Source of the DNA: Rugamonas rivuli
GTDB taxonomy: Bacteria > Pseudomonadota > Gammaproteobacteria > Burkholderiales > Burkholderiaceae_D
Direction: 5' to 3'
Assembly (NCBI RefSeq): GCF_009380165.1
Contig: NZ_WHUF01000001.1
Location: 1-64,000 of the forward strand
DNA: 64,000 bases
The notes beneath the pieces are model-generated. The model made no database searches. It was not told the DNA's origin and saw only the letters and a list, made by a program, of their open reading frames with translations. Shown here piece by piece: positions 33,573 to 42,582 of this stretch. Position 1 is the first letter of the stretch. Each line of letters opens with the position of its first letter. The position numbers and the translations under genes were made by a program.

Positions 33573-33649
33573 GGGCGGTTAGTTCAGCTGGTTAGAATAC
33601 TTGGTCGACATCCAAGGGGTCGCAGATTCGAATTCTGCACCGCCCACCA
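33573..33649 (+). tRNA. tRNA-Val(GAC), copy 2, with C33
   Basis: This is identical base for base to the copy 46 bases upstream, including the unusual C at position 33 (33606) and anticodon GAC (33607-33609). The two copies are probably transcribed together from the promoter before copy 1. Confidence 0.92.
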
Positions 33650-33757
33650 GAATATGTAAGAGCGAGAAAGGCAATCCGGTTATGACACCGCGAACTACTA
33701 CCAAGCTTTGGGAGTGACGCTAGTCGATCGGGATTCTTTTGCTCAAAAAAAGAGAAA

Positions 33758-33781
33758 ACGCGGCTAGCCCGCGTTTTTTTT
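33758..33781 (+). terminator. Terminator after the tRNA genes
   Basis: ACGCGG and CCGCGT form a 6-bp stem around a 5-base loop, followed by a run of T. It separates the tRNA unit from thrS; a second T-rich stretch follows. Confidence 0.8.
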
Positions 33782-33848
33782 CGTCCGCGTTTTTTATTAT
33801 CATTCTTTTGTACCACTACCTGGCGCCCGCGCCGAAATGGAGATCGTT

Positions 33849-35756
33849 ATGCTTTCAGTTCGCCTTCCTGATGGTTCTGCCCGTGAATTCGACGGCCCAG
33901 TCACCGTTGCACAAGTGGCGTCCAGCATCGCAACCAGCCTGGGCAAGGCCGCATTGGCCGGCAAGGTTGATGGCAAAGTGGTGGATACCTCTTTCCTGAT
34001 CGAGAAAGACTCCGATCTGGCCATTATCACCGACAAGGACCCTGAAGGTCTGGACGTGATCCGTCACTCGACCGCCCACTTGCTGGCCTACGCTGTCAAG
34101 GAGTTGTTCCCTGATGCGCAAGTGACCATCGGTCCGGTCATCGAAAACGGTTTCTACTACGACTTCTCGTACAAGCGTCCGTTCACGCCTGACGATCTGG
34201 TCGCGATCGAAAAGAAAATGGCCGAGCTGGCCAAGAAGGACGAGCCGGTCACCCGCAAGGTGCTGCCGCGCGACGAGGCGGTTGCCTACTTCAAGTCCAT
34301 CGGCGAAGCCTACAAGGCCGAGATCATCTCGTCGATCCCTGCCGACCAGGATGTATCGCTGTACACCGAAGGCAGTTTCACCGACTTGTGCCGCGGCCCG
34401 CACGTGCCATCGACCGGCAAGCTGAAAGTATTCAAGCTGATGAAGCTGGCCGGCGCCTACTGGCGCGGCGACAGCAAGAACGAAATGCTGCAGCGTGTGT
34501 ACGGCACTGCCTGGGTCAAGAAAGAAGATCAAGAACAATACCTGTTCCAACTGGAAGAGGCGGAAAAGCGCGACCACCGCAAACTGGGCAAGCAGCTGGA
34601 CTTCTTCCACTTCCAGGACGAAGCGCCGGGCCTGGTGTTCTGGCATCCAAAGGGCTGGACTATCTGGCAGCAGGTTGAGCAATACATGCGCAACAAGTAC
34701 CAGGTCAACGGCTACCAGGAAGTCAAGGCGCCGCAGATTCTGGACTCCAGCCTGTGGGGCAAGACGGGTCACTGGGACAACTACCGCGAAAACATGTTTG
34801 TGACGGAGTCGGAAAACCGCTCCTACGCGCTGAAGCCGATGAACTGCCCGGGCCACGTGCAGATCTTCAACAGCAATATGCGTTCGTACCGCGACCTGCC
34901 GCTGCGTTACGGCGAGTTCGGCCAGTGCCACCGCAACGAGCCTTCGGGCGCGCTGCACGGCATCATGCGCGTGCGCGGCTTCACCCAGGACGACGGCCAT
35001 ATCTTCTGCACCGAAGAGCAGATCGAGCCGGAAGTCGTGGCTTTCCACACGCAAGCGATGGAAGTCTACAAAGACTTCGACTTCAACAACATCGAAGTCA
35101 AGCTGGCACTGCGTCCGGACAACCGCATCGGCACCGACGAAGTGTGGGATGAGGCCGAGGACGCGCTGCGTTCGGGCCTGCGCGCCTGCGGCGTGACCTG
35201 GACCGAATTGCCGGGCGAGGGCGCGTTCTATGGTCCGAAGATCGAATACCACCTGAAGGATTCGCTGGGCCGCCCATGGCAGGTCGGCACGATGCAGGTC
35301 GACTTCTTCATGCCTGAGCGTCTGGGTGCCGAATATGTGGCGGCTGACAACAGCCGTCAGGTGCCGGTCATGTTGCACCGTGCGATCGTCGGTTCGATGG
35401 AGCGCTTCATCGGCATCCTGATCGAGAACTATGCGGGTGCCTTGCCGGCATGGCTGGCGCCGGTGCAAGTGTCGGTGTTGAACATCTCCGATTCGCAGGC
35501 CGAATATGTGGCACAAGTGGCTGAAAAGCTGCGCCGGAGCGGGTTCCGCGTGCAGACCGATTTGCGCAACGAGAAAATAACCTATAAAATACGCGAACAT
35601 TCCGTCCAAAAACTGCCCTACATCCTTGTAGTTGGCGATAAAGAGCGGGATGCCAATACCGTAGCTGTGCGGGCACGGGGTAATGTCGATTTGGGCGTCA
35701 TGTCCATCGATGCCCTGATCGAGCGACTGCAGCAAGATGTCGCCAACAAAGCCTGA
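33849..35756 (+). CDS. thrS: Threonine-tRNA ligase
   Basis: This class II synthetase charges tRNA-Thr. It has 635 residues, the usual length. Domains in order are: TGS ([20 protein letters not shown]), the editing domain with the HxxxH-type motif in [20 protein letters not shown] and a later Cys ([11 protein letters not shown]), the catalytic core with motif 2 ([20 protein letters not shown]) and motif 3 ([20 protein letters not shown]), and a C-terminal anticodon-binding domain. I take ATG 33849 because GGAG lies six bases before it; an ATG four codons upstream overlaps that site. It begins the thrS-infC-rpmI-rplT cluster. Confidence 0.97.
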   Translation: MLSVRLPDGSAREFDGPVTVAQVASSIATSLGKAALAGKVDGKVVDTSFLIEKDSDLAIITDKDPEGLDVIRHSTAHLLAYAVKELFPDAQVTIGPVIENGFYYDFSYKRPFTPDDLVAIEKKMAELAKKDEPVTRKVLPRDEAVAYFKSIGEAYKAEIISSIPADQDVSLYTEGSFTDLCRGPHVPSTGKLKVFKLMKLAGAYWRGDSKNEMLQRVYGTAWVKKEDQEQYLFQLEEAEKRDHRKLGKQLDFFHFQDEAPGLVFWHPKGWTIWQQVEQYMRNKYQVNGYQEVKAPQILDSSLWGKTGHWDNYRENMFVTESENRSYALKPMNCPGHVQIFNSNMRSYRDLPLRYGEFGQCHRNEPSGALHGIMRVRGFTQDDGHIFCTEEQIEPEVVAFHTQAMEVYKDFDFNNIEVKLALRPDNRIGTDEVWDEAEDALRSGLRACGVTWTELPGEGAFYGPKIEYHLKDSLGRPWQVGTMQVDFFMPERLGAEYVAADNSRQVPVMLHRAIVGSMERFIGILIENYAGALPAWLAPVQVSVLNISDSQAEYVAQVAEKLRRSGFRVQTDLRNEKITYKIREHSVQKLPYILVVGDKERDANTVAVRARGNVDLGVMSIDALIERLQQDVANKA

Positions 35757-35793
35757 TCGCACAGTTCTTCATTAGATTTTAAAAGGAATCACC

Positions 35794-36315
35794 ATAGCTA
35801 CTGACAAGTCGCATCGCATCAATGGCGAAATCACTGCCCCTGAAATGCGTTTAAGTGGGGTCGATAACGAGCCGCTCGGTATCGTGAGTTTGGCCGAAGC
35901 CTTCCGCCTGGCGGAAGAAGCAAACGTCGACCTGGTCGAGATCGCGCCTACCGCGGTCCCGCCGGTCTGCCGTTTGATGGACTACGGCAAATTCAAGTAT
36001 TCGGAGCAGAAGAAGGCTCACGAAGCGAAATTGAAGCAGAAAATCATCGCCGTGAAGGAAGTCAAATTCCGTCCGGGTACCGATGACGGCGACTACAATA
36101 TCAAGCTGCGTAACCTCATCAAGTTCCTCGATGAAGGCGATAAAACCAAGATCACGCTGCGTTTCCGCGGCCGTGAAATGGCGCACCAGGATATTGGCTT
36201 CCGCATGCTGGAACGTCTGAAAGCCGATCTGGAGCCATACGGCCAGGTCGAGCAGTTCCCGAAGATGGAAGGCCGCCAGATGATCATGGTGCTGTCTCCG
36301 AAGAAAAAGAAGTAA
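35794..36315 (+). CDS. infC: Translation initiation factor IF-3, apparent AUA start
   Basis: IF-3 binds the 30S subunit, blocks early 50S joining and rejects non-standard start codons. The first in-frame ATG (35845) would lose the conserved N-terminal segment [18 protein letters not shown]. The frame continues upstream through that segment to ATA at 35794, five bases after AAAAGGAA. In E. coli infC starts with the rare AUU, which lets IF-3 repress itself; an AUA start here would act the same way. The product from ATA has 173 residues, with both IF-3 domains (ending VLSPKKKK). Confidence 0.93.
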   Translation: MATDKSHRINGEITAPEMRLSGVDNEPLGIVSLAEAFRLAEEANVDLVEIAPTAVPPVCRLMDYGKFKYSEQKKAHEAKLKQKIIAVKEVKFRPGTDDGDYNIKLRNLIKFLDEGDKTKITLRFRGREMAHQDIGFRMLERLKADLEPYGQVEQFPKMEGRQMIMVLSPKKKK

Positions 36316-36332
36316 TCCTGCTGTAAAGGCAA

Positions 36333-36360
36333 TATAAGAGGCGCTGCGGCGCCTCTTATA
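36333..36360 (+). terminator. Hairpin between infC and rpmI
   Basis: TATAAGAGGCGC and GCGCCTCTTATA form a perfect 12-bp stem with a TGCG loop, 17 bases past the infC stop. Only a short mixed A/T stretch follows, so it could be a partial terminator, an attenuator or an RNA-processing site. The remaining roughly 165 bases before rpmI contain a TATAAT (36391-36396) and probably the leader through which ribosomal protein L20 controls rpmI-rplT in other bacteria. Confidence 0.6.
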
Positions 36361-36525
36361 ATTTGTGGTGCAGAATTGCAGCAACTGGTCTATAATTGCC
36401 GGCTGTTGTAATGTAGTGGACTCGCATCTGCTGCAAAAACAAGTGAAAGCAGGCATCTAAGCGTGACGTAGTGTCACCACCTGCAATCCTGTTTGATATG
36501 GAGCTACCCAAGAGGGTAGATTGCT

Positions 36526-36723
36526 ATGCCAAAAATGAAAACCAAAAGCTCCGCGAAAAAACGTTTTCGCGTGCGTCCAGGTGGTACTGTTAAATCGGGT
36601 ATGGCGTTCAAACGCCACATTCTGACCAAGAAGACCACCAAAAACAAACGTCAGCTGCGCGGCACCCGTAACATCAACGCTTCGGATGTAACGTCCGTCA
36701 TGCGTATGATGCCAACCGCTTAA
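36526..36723 (+). CDS. rpmI: 50S ribosomal protein L35
   Basis: This small basic protein of the large subunit has 65 residues. It has the family opening [20 protein letters not shown] and a very high Lys/Arg content. It lies between infC and rplT, as in most bacteria. The start is preceded by AGAGGG at a slightly long distance. Confidence 0.97.
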   Translation: MPKMKTKSSAKKRFRVRPGGTVKSGMAFKRHILTKKTTKNKRQLRGTRNINASDVTSVMRMMPTA

Positions 36724-36746
36724 TCTCACACTTTTAAGGAGTTACT

Positions 36747-37106
36747 ATGCCTAGAGTAAAACGTGGGGTTACAGCTCGTGCCCGTCATAAAAAAGTATTA
36801 AACCTGGCCAAAGGCTACCGCGGTCGTCGTAGCAAGGTATACCGTATTGCCAAGCAAGCAGTTATGCGCGCTGGCCAATACGCTTACCGCGACCGTCGTA
36901 ACAAGAAGCGCGTCTTCCGCCGCCTGTGGATCGCTCGTATCAACGCTGCTTCCCGTGAGCATGGCGTTACCTACAGCGTCTTCATGAATGGTCTGAAGAA
37001 AGCTTCGATCGAACTGGACCGTAAAGTCCTGGCCGATATGGCAGTGATGGACAAGCCAGCGTTCGCTGCGATTGTCAACGCTGTGAAAGCAAAAATCGCT
37101 GCTTAA
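36747..37106 (+). CDS. rplT: 50S ribosomal protein L20
   Basis: L20 is an early-assembly 23S rRNA-binding protein and in many bacteria represses rpmI-rplT translation. The product has 119 residues, begins [20 protein letters not shown], and contains [26 protein letters not shown] lies properly before the start. It is 23 bases after rpmI. Confidence 0.98.
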   Translation: MPRVKRGVTARARHKKVLNLAKGYRGRRSKVYRIAKQAVMRAGQYAYRDRRNKKRVFRRLWIARINAASREHGVTYSVFMNGLKKASIELDRKVLADMAVMDKPAFAAIVNAVKAKIAA

Positions 37107-37112
37107 TACGCA

Positions 37113-37188
37113 ATGATTAGACGCCGTATCCCGTTCGCGGGATAACGACTGAGAACGGGGCAAAGGTATATACCTGTGCCCCGTTTTT
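37113..37188 (+). promoter_or_regulatory. Leader with mutually exclusive hairpins before pheS
   Basis: Between rplT and pheS lie three competing pairings. The first is TATCCCG/CGGGATA with a TTCG loop (37127-37144). The second is CCCGTTC (37130-37136) with GAACGGG (37153-37159). The third is a terminator, AACGGGGCA/TGCCCCGTT (37154-37185), with an inner palindrome and a T run. A ten-codon frame, MIRRRIPFAG, starts at 37113 with one Phe codon. It looks like a transcription attenuator for pheST, but the position of the Phe codon does not fit simple ribosome-stalling logic. Confidence 0.6.
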
Positions 37189-37209
37189 GATTGAGGATAA
37201 GAAAAACGC

Positions 37210-38229
37210 ATGGACTCCCTGGAACAACTCGTCGCCTCAGCAGTGCAGGATTTCGACGCGGTCAAAGATGACGCCGCCGCACTGGAAAATGCCAAAGCCA
37301 AATATCTGGGCAAGACCGGCCAGATCACCGAATTGATGAAGGGTCTGGGCAAGCTCGACCCTGAAGCGCGCAAGGCGCAGGGCGCCCTGATCAATGCTGC
37401 CAAAGGGCAGATTGAAGCGGCGCTGACGGCCCGGCGCGATGCGCTGGCCGACGCCCAGATGCAAACCCGTTTGAACGCCGAGGCCATCGATGTCTCGCTG
37501 CCAGGCCGCGGTCGCGCCGGCGGTGGCATCCACCCGGTGATGCGGACCTGGGAGCGCGTGGAAGAGATCTTCCGCTCCATCGGTTTCGACGTGGCCGACG
37601 GCCCCGAAATCGAAAACGACTGGACCAACTTCACGGCGCTCAACAGCCCGGAAAACCATCCAGCCCGTTCCATGCAAGACACCTTCTATATCGAAGGCAA
37701 CGACAGCGAAGGCAAGCCGCTGCTGTTGCGCACGCACACCTCGCCGATGCAGGTGCGCTATGCCCGCAGCCACACGCCGCCGATCAAGGTGATCGCGCCG
37801 GGCCGCACCTACCGCGTCGACAGCGACGCCACGCACTCGCCGATGTTCCACCAGGTCGAGGGCCTGTGGATCGCAGAGAACATCAGCTTCGCCGACCTCA
37901 AGGGCGTGTACCTGAACTTCGTCAAGGCCTTCTTCGAGACGGACGACCTGCAAGTGCGCTTCCGTCCATCGTACTTCCCGTTCACCGAGCCTTCGGCCGA
38001 GATCGATATCGCCTTCGGTTCCGGTCCGCTGAAGGGGCGCTGGCTGGAGATTTCCGGCTCGGGCCAGGTGCACCCGTCGGTGGTGCGCAACTTCGGTCTC
38101 GACCCGGAAAAGTACATCGGCTTCGCGTTCGGCTCCGGCCTGGAACGCCTGACGATGCTGCGCTACGGCGTCAGCGACCTGCGCCTGTTCTACGAAGGCG
38201 ACCTGCGCTTCCTGAAGCAGTTCAACTAA
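37210..38229 (+). CDS. pheS: Phenylalanine-tRNA ligase alpha subunit
   Basis: This is the catalytic subunit of the heterotetrameric class II PheRS. The product has 339 residues. An N-terminal coiled coil (about 1-90) is followed by the catalytic core with [20 protein letters not shown], motif 2 ([20 protein letters not shown]) and motif 3 ([20 protein letters not shown]). GAGGATAAG precedes the start. It follows the attenuator-like leader and is co-transcribed with pheT. Confidence 0.98.
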   Translation: MDSLEQLVASAVQDFDAVKDDAAALENAKAKYLGKTGQITELMKGLGKLDPEARKAQGALINAAKGQIEAALTARRDALADAQMQTRLNAEAIDVSLPGRGRAGGGIHPVMRTWERVEEIFRSIGFDVADGPEIENDWTNFTALNSPENHPARSMQDTFYIEGNDSEGKPLLLRTHTSPMQVRYARSHTPPIKVIAPGRTYRVDSDATHSPMFHQVEGLWIAENISFADLKGVYLNFVKAFFETDDLQVRFRPSYFPFTEPSAEIDIAFGSGPLKGRWLEISGSGQVHPSVVRNFGLDPEKYIGFAFGSGLERLTMLRYGVSDLRLFYEGDLRFLKQFN

Positions 38230-38296
38230 CAATAACGAAACGGTCGAGCGCCACCGAGGTGCGCGCTCCCGTCGGACTATCTTTGAAGGCTTGATT

Positions 38297-40723
38297 ATGC
38301 AATTCTCCGAAAACTGGCTCCGTACCATGGTCGATCCGAAGATGACTTCGGACGAACTGGCCCATCTGCTGACGATGTCCGGCCTGGAAGTGGAAGAAGT
38401 CGAAGCCGTGGCGCCGCCGTTCTCCAACGTGGTCGTCGGCCACGTGCGCGACATGGCCAAGCATCCGAACGCCGACCGCCTGAATGTCTGCCAGGTCGAT
38501 GTCGGCACCGGCACGCTGCTCAACATCGTCTGCGGCGCACCGAACGTGCGCCCGGGCCTGAAGGTCGTCTGCGCCATGGCCGGCGCCGTGCTGCCGCCTG
38601 GCGCCGACGGCAAGCCGTTTGAAATCAAGGTTGGCCAGCTGCGCGGCGTCGAGTCGCAAGGTATGCTGTGCTCGGCCAAGGAACTGAAATTGTCGGAAGA
38701 GGGCAGCGGCCTGCTGGAACTGCCGGACGACGCACCAGTCGGCCAGAACTTCCGCGACTACTACGCGCTCAACGACCTCAAGTTCACCATCAAGCTGACC
38801 CCGAACAAGGCGGACTGCCTGTCGGTGCTGGGCGTGGCGCGCGAAGTGTCGGCGCTGACCGGCGTGCCGTTGCAAGCGCCGTCGTTCCGCGCCGTCGCTG
38901 TCAACAGCGCCGAAGTGCTGCCGGTGAAGATCTCGGCGCCGGACCTGTGCGGCCGTTTCTCCGGCCGCGTGATCCGCAACCTGAACGCCAAGGCCGCAAC
39001 GCCGGACTGGATGAAGCAGCGCCTGGAGCGCAGCGGCCAGCGCTCGGTGTCGGCGCTGGTGGACATCTCCAACTACGTGATGCTGGAGCTGGGCCGTCCT
39101 ACCCACGTGTTCGACCTGGCCAAGATCCACGGCGGCCTGAACGTGCGCTGGGGTAAAGCTGGCGAAACGCTCAAGCTCCTGAACGGCAACACCGTCGCCG
39201 TCGACGAATGGGTAGGCGTGATTTCGGACGACAAGGAAATCGAATCGCTGGCCGGCATCATGGGCGGCGACGCCACGGCCGTCTCGCTGGAGACCGAATC
39301 GATCTACCTGGAAGCCGCGTTCTGGTGGCCGAACGCCATCCAGGGCCGCGCCCGCAAGTACAACTTCTCGACCGACGCGGCGCACCGCTTCGAGCGCGGC
39401 GTCGACTACGCGACCACCGTCGAGCACATCGAGCGCATCACCTCGCTGCTGATCGAAATCTGCGGCACGCCGACCACGCAGGTCGGCCCGGTCGACGACC
39501 AGATCGTCAACGTGCCTAAGCGCGCGCCGGTGCAGATGCGTACCGCCCGCGCCCAGAAAGTGATCGGCGTCGCGCTGGACGACCAGACCATCGCCGACAT
39601 CTTCACCCGCCTGGCGCTGCCGTTCACGCTGGCCGACGGCGTGTTCTCGGTGACGTCGCCGTCGTACCGCTTCGACATCGAGATCGAGGAAGACCTGATC
39701 GAGGAAGTCGCGCGCGTCTACGGTTTCGAGAACATCCCGACTGTGGCGCCGGTGGCTGCCAACACCATGATCATCGCGCCGGAAAACACCCGTTCGCTGT
39801 TCGCGGTGCGTCACCAGCTGGCCGACCTGGGCTTCCAGGAAGTGGTCAACATGAGCTTTGTGGACTCGGCCTGGGAGCAGGACTTCGGCGGCAACGCCAA
39901 CCCGATCAAGCTGCAGAACCCGATCGCCAGCCAGATGAACGTGATGCGCTCGACGCTGATCGGCAGCCTGGTGGCCAACGTGCGCTACAACCTGAACCGC
40001 AAGACCAGCCGCGTGCGTCTGTTCGAAGTCGGCGCCATCTACCTGCGCGACGACAGCATTCCGGACGGCCCGCTGACTGTGGCCGGCTACCACCAGCCGA
40101 AACGCGTGGCCGCCATGGCCTACGGCAATGTGGCCGACGAGCAGTGGGGCCAGGACAACCGCGCGGTCGATTTCTTCGACCTCAAGGCCGACCTGGAGCA
40201 CCTGTTCGCGCCGCTGTCGCTGCGCTTCGTCAAGGCGGAGCACCCGGCGCTGCATCCGGGCCGCTCGGCGCACGTGCTGTTGGACGGCAAGGTCATCGGC
40301 TTCATCGGCGAGCTGCACCCGCGCTGGCTGCAGAAGTACGAGCTGCCGCACGCACCGGTCGTGTTCGAGGTCGATGCGATTGCTTTGCAGCAACGATCTG
40401 TGCCAGAATATGCAGAGATCTCCAAGTTCCCAGGCGCGACCCGCGATCTGGCCGTGGTCGTCAAGCAAGACGTTCCAGCGCAAGATCTGCTGGATGCATT
40501 TAATGCTTCCGTGCAAGTAAATCCGCATGGCAAGATCGTGCAAGCCATTGTTTTGTTTGATGAATATCGTGGTAAAGGACTGGAGGCGGACGAAAAATCG
40601 CTTGCTTTCCGCTTTAGCTTGCAAGATACTCAAAATACGCTGCAAGACGATGTGGTCGAGGCTGTGATGAGTGCTGCGGGCGACGCCGTCACGCAAAAAC
40701 ACGGCGCCCGTCTGCGCACGTAA
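38297..40723 (+). CDS. pheT: Phenylalanine-tRNA ligase beta subunit
   Basis: This is the beta subunit of PheRS. It holds the tRNA-binding OB domain, the B3/B4 editing site, the B5 domain, a catalytic-like domain and the C-terminal ferredoxin-fold anticodon-binding domain. It has 808 residues. It begins [20 protein letters not shown], and the tRNA-binding region [17 protein letters not shown] follows at about 57-73. The ATG at 38297 is preferred over TTG 38291. It follows pheS by 67 bases and precedes ihfA. Confidence 0.98.
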   Translation: MQFSENWLRTMVDPKMTSDELAHLLTMSGLEVEEVEAVAPPFSNVVVGHVRDMAKHPNADRLNVCQVDVGTGTLLNIVCGAPNVRPGLKVVCAMAGAVLPPGADGKPFEIKVGQLRGVESQGMLCSAKELKLSEEGSGLLELPDDAPVGQNFRDYYALNDLKFTIKLTPNKADCLSVLGVAREVSALTGVPLQAPSFRAVAVNSAEVLPVKISAPDLCGRFSGRVIRNLNAKAATPDWMKQRLERSGQRSVSALVDISNYVMLELGRPTHVFDLAKIHGGLNVRWGKAGETLKLLNGNTVAVDEWVGVISDDKEIESLAGIMGGDATAVSLETESIYLEAAFWWPNAIQGRARKYNFSTDAAHRFERGVDYATTVEHIERITSLLIEICGTPTTQVGPVDDQIVNVPKRAPVQMRTARAQKVIGVALDDQTIADIFTRLALPFTLADGVFSVTSPSYRFDIEIEEDLIEEVARVYGFENIPTVAPVAANTMIIAPENTRSLFAVRHQLADLGFQEVVNMSFVDSAWEQDFGGNANPIKLQNPIASQMNVMRSTLIGSLVANVRYNLNRKTSRVRLFEVGAIYLRDDSIPDGPLTVAGYHQPKRVAAMAYGNVADEQWGQDNRAVDFFDLKADLEHLFAPLSLRFVKAEHPALHPGRSAHVLLDGKVIGFIGELHPRWLQKYELPHAPVVFEVDAIALQQRSVPEYAEISKFPGATRDLAVVVKQDVPAQDLLDAFNASVQVNPHGKIVQAIVLFDEYRGKGLEADEKSLAFRFSLQDTQNTLQDDVVEAVMSAAGDAVTQKHGARLRT

Positions 40724-40781
40724 GCGGCTACCTGAGCGGCCACCGTAACTTGTTGTAAAATCGTCATTTTTGACCATTTGG

Positions 40782-40803
40782 GAGTCCGGCCTTTGCCGGA
40801 CTC
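40782..40803 (+). terminator. Hairpin between pheT and ihfA
   Basis: GAGTCCGGC and GCCGGACTC form a perfect 9-bp stem with a CTTT loop, about 30 bases before the presumed ihfA start. No clean T run follows, so it may be a weak terminator or an mRNA element rather than a full stop. Confidence 0.5.
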
Positions 40804-40833
40804 ATTCGTTCTTAGATAAGGCAGGGCAGGAAA

Positions 40834-41247
40834 ATTAATAATAACGACGTCGATTCCGCCGTACTCCAATCCGCATTGGCTGCCGATTTGCATCGGGCCA
40901 TGCAGGTGGCCAAGGTACGCCAGGATGCAGAAAAAGATTTGCCTACGCTGACCAAGGCGGAGCTGGCCGAACTATTGTTCGAACAGGTCGGCTTGAACAA
41001 GCGCGAGGCCAAGGACATGGTGGAAACCTTCTTCGACGAGATTCGCAATGCGCTGGAGCGCGGCGAGGCCGTCAAGCTGTCCGGTTTCGGCAACTTCCAG
41101 CTGCGCGACAAGCCGCAGCGTCCGGGCCGCAACCCGAAGACCGGCGAAGAAATTCCGATCACGGCTCGCCGCGTGGTGACTTTCCATGCCAGCCAAAAAC
41201 TCAAGGGCATGGTCGAAGAGACAAATCCGATGGCGCGCGCCGCCTGA
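40834..41247 (+). CDS. ihfA: Integration host factor alpha subunit, probable AUU start
   Basis: IHF-alpha pairs with IHF-beta to bend DNA at specific sites. The core is clear: [40 protein letters not shown] and [18 protein letters not shown]. The start is less certain. ATG 40900 and TTG 40876 have no ribosome binding site. Reading back in frame, the only start-like codon just after a purine-rich site (GGGCAGGA) is ATT at 40834, giving an N-terminus [20 protein letters not shown] and 137 residues. E. coli IHF-alpha lacks this extension. It is the last gene of the thrS-pheT-ihfA series. Confidence 0.9.
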   Translation: MNNNDVDSAVLQSALAADLHRAMQVAKVRQDAEKDLPTLTKAELAELLFEQVGLNKREAKDMVETFFDEIRNALERGEAVKLSGFGNFQLRDKPQRPGRNPKTGEEIPITARRVVTFHASQKLKGMVEETNPMARAA

Positions 41248-41263
41248 GTGGGACTGAGCCGTG

Positions 41264-41680
41264 ATGAATGACCGCCTCGCCAAATCCGAACTGGTTGTGC
41301 TGCCGCCGATCCCGGCCAAGCGCTATTTCACGATCGGTGAAGTGAGCGAGCTGTGCGGCGTGAAGCCGCACGTGCTGCGCTACTGGGAGCAGGAGTTCAC
41401 GCAGCTCAAGCCGGTCAAACGGCGCGGCAACCGCCGCTACTACCAGCACCACGAGGTGCTGCTGATACGCCGCATCCGTGAGCTGCTGTACGAGCAGGGC
41501 TTCACGATCAGCGGCGCCCGGAACAAGCTCGACAGTCGTGCGTATGATGGCGCGGCAGCGGAGTATGATGGCGGCTTGGCTGTGGGCGGCGTGCCGCCGG
41601 CGGACCTCCCGGCACCGTTGGACCGCGACATGATACGCGGTGAATTGCAGGCGATTTTGAGCTTGCTCAAGCAGGCGTAA
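41264..41680 (+). CDS. MerR family transcriptional regulator
   Basis: This MerR-type regulator has 138 residues. The N-terminal winged helix is clear: YFTIGEVSELCGVKPHVLRY (about 21-40), then EFTQLKPVKRRGNRRYYQHH, followed by a helical dimerisation region. The C-terminal part lacks the Cys pattern of metal sensors. MerR-like genes commonly follow ihfA in Gram-negative bacteria; their targets are mostly unknown. ATG 41264 is used; a GTG one codon earlier is possible. Confidence 0.9.
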   Translation: MNDRLAKSELVVLPPIPAKRYFTIGEVSELCGVKPHVLRYWEQEFTQLKPVKRRGNRRYYQHHEVLLIRRIRELLYEQGFTISGARNKLDSRAYDGAAAEYDGGLAVGGVPPADLPAPLDRDMIRGELQAILSLLKQA

Positions 41681-41825
41681 TGCGCACTGCTGCCGCGTAG
41701 CGCGGCTAGCGGGATGATTGCTGCTATAATTTCAACATTATTCATTCATCAGCGAGGCTGATGGACGGTGGCGTGCAGTCCGGTGGGGCCCAAGCCGCAT
41801 CGACCGGACAAGACGAGGGGAAACA

Positions 41826-42458
41826 ATGATACGCGTTGCCATTTGTGACGACCATCAGATAGTAAGAGCGGGATTCAAACAGATTTTTTCATCGGCGGAC
41901 GACTTCGACGTGGTGGCGGAAGCCGGTACCGGACGCGAGGCGCTGGATATCGCGCGCCGTGAAATTTGCGACGTGTTGTTGCTCGACATCGCCATGCCCG
42001 ACCAGAGCGGCATCGATACGCTGCGCACCATCCGCCAGGGCCAGCCGGATCTGCCGGTGCTGATCCTGTCCGGCTATCCGGCGCAGCAGTACGCGCTGAA
42101 CCTGTTCAAAATGGGCGCCAACGGCTACCTGAACAAGGAATGCGAGGCCGACGAGCTGATCACCGCCGTGCGCACCGTGTACCAGGGCCGGCGCTATGTC
42201 AGCTCCACCGTCGGCGAGTTGCTGGCGCAAAGCTTCGACCGCGATCCCAACACGGCGTTGCATACCGAGTTGTCGGACCGCGAGTTCCAGGTCTTCCTGC
42301 GCCTGGCGCGCGGCGCCACTGTGTCCGACATCGGCGTGGCGCTGTCGCTGAGCATTAAAACCGTCAGCACCTACCGCACCCGCATCATGGAAAAAATGGG
42401 CATGCAGTCGAATTCCGACCTGACCTACTACGCCATGAAGAACAATCTTTTGGACTGA
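41826..42458 (+). CDS. NarL/FixJ-family response regulator
   Basis: This two-component regulator has 210 residues. The receiver domain has acidic residues in CDDHQIV and the phospho-acceptor Asp54 in LLLDIAMPDQSG, with a Lys in NKECEADE. The C-terminal LuxR helix-turn-helix is present (LSDREFQVFLRLARGATVSD, then LSIKTVSTYRTRIMEKMGM). It lies 124 bases upstream of a matching histidine kinase with a HisKA_3 dimer domain and is its likely partner. BvgA/UvrY-type regulators are close relatives. A TATAAT occurs about 100 bases upstream. Confidence 0.93.
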   Translation: MIRVAICDDHQIVRAGFKQIFSSADDFDVVAEAGTGREALDIARREICDVLLLDIAMPDQSGIDTLRTIRQGQPDLPVLILSGYPAQQYALNLFKMGANGYLNKECEADELITAVRTVYQGRRYVSSTVGELLAQSFDRDPNTALHTELSDREFQVFLRLARGATVSDIGVALSLSIKTVSTYRTRIMEKMGMQSNSDLTYYAMKNNLLD

Positions 42459-42582
42459 TCCCCCGGGGGCGCGCACGTTTGCCGCGCCCCGCAAAGAGCA
42501 TCCCTTCCTTCGACGGTCTATAATTCGGCTAGTGTGGCGTGTGTCCGCCCCGGATTAACCCAAGTGAAGGAAACTCATCAGG

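Noticed and set aside
33592-33816. A short minus-strand frame running across the second tRNA-Val
   Set aside because: It overlaps a clear tRNA and a terminator and has no protein-like features.
41695-41725. A stretch resembling the D-arm of a tRNA (TAGCGCGGCTAGCGGGAT)
   Set aside because: No acceptor, anticodon or T arm can be folded around it.
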